Below are positions 5,199 through 5,247 of a stretch of DNA of 5,247 bases, piece after piece (position 1 is the stretch's first letter; each line of letters opens with the position of its first letter). The position numbers were made by a program, and so were the translations under genes. The notes under the pieces were generated by a model. The model did no database searches. It worked only from the letters and a program-made list of their open reading frames with translations, and was not told the origin of the DNA. The stretch is from Micromonosporaceae bacterium (lineage in GTDB: Bacteria > Actinomycetota > Actinomycetes > Mycobacteriales > Micromonosporaceae), in the NCBI GenBank assembly GCA_019690055.1, contig JADGGF010000332.1:1-5247 (forward strand), read 5' to 3'.

Positions 5199-5247
5199 GG
5201 GGGCCCCCCCCCCGCCCGGCCCGCCCCCCCCCCCCGGTCCACCAAAA
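5199..5247. other. Low-complexity G/C homopolymer contig end, probable artefact
   Basis: A run of 5 G is followed by runs of 10 C (5204-5213) and 12 C (5224-5235), broken by single or paired G, and ends in CCACCAAAA. Composition changes abruptly from normal coding-type sequence. Such strings are typical of poly-G tails from two-colour Illumina chemistry or of error-extended contig ends. They should not be interpreted biologically. Confidence 0.75.

Noticed and set aside
1..5247. tRNA, rRNA, CRISPR array or phage genes
   Set aside because: No cloverleaf, repeat-spacer pattern, ribosomal RNA core sequence or phage protein motif was seen on either strand.

Overview
The window looks like a complete short contig from a high-GC actinobacterium. 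GC-rich third codon positions, GTG starts, a probable leaderless promoter and actinobacterial-style proteins support this; genus cannot be fixed from the sequence. Both ends carry technical artefacts. Bases 3-16 match the Tn5/Nextera mosaic end, and about 5199-5247 is G/C homopolymer sequence of the kind made by failing reads. Genomic DNA is trustworthy only from about 17 to 5198.

Left third (22-1320, +): a membrane-anchored alpha/beta hydrolase of the proline iminopeptidase type (family S33). Three N-terminal membrane helices precede the catalytic domain, and the true start is obscured by the adapter. A short convergent gap (1321-1469) with one modest inverted repeat follows.

Middle (1470-2893, -): a two-gene redox/stress module, with a MerR-family regulator upstream of a zinc-independent quinone oxidoreductase (medium-chain dehydrogenase/reductase, MDR). 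Between them is a textbook MerR-type operator-promoter: a -35 TTGACC, a dyad GACCTT/AAGGTC in a long spacer, and a -10-like TACGGT. The regulator's stop codon lies inside the -35 hexamer. The -10 is placed so that the transcript should begin at or next to the oxidoreductase ATG (leaderless).

A divergent gap of about 495 bases (2894-3388) has no convincing gene. It holds a 16-bp (CG)-rich palindrome overlapping a perfect 16-bp-stem hairpin, then a small inverted repeat, and a 10-bp direct repeat just before the next gene.

Right third (3389-5172, +): two translationally coupled genes of unknown function. The first encodes a 467-residue protein with an N-terminal XRE-type helix-turn-helix, a middle domain, a second helix-turn-helix-like segment and a beta-rich, Trp/Pro-rich C-terminal domain. 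The second encodes a 126-residue protein with three predicted membrane helices, whose ATG overlaps the first gene's stop (TGATG). This pair is the best candidate in the window for an undescribed system, but its function cannot be deduced from sequence alone.
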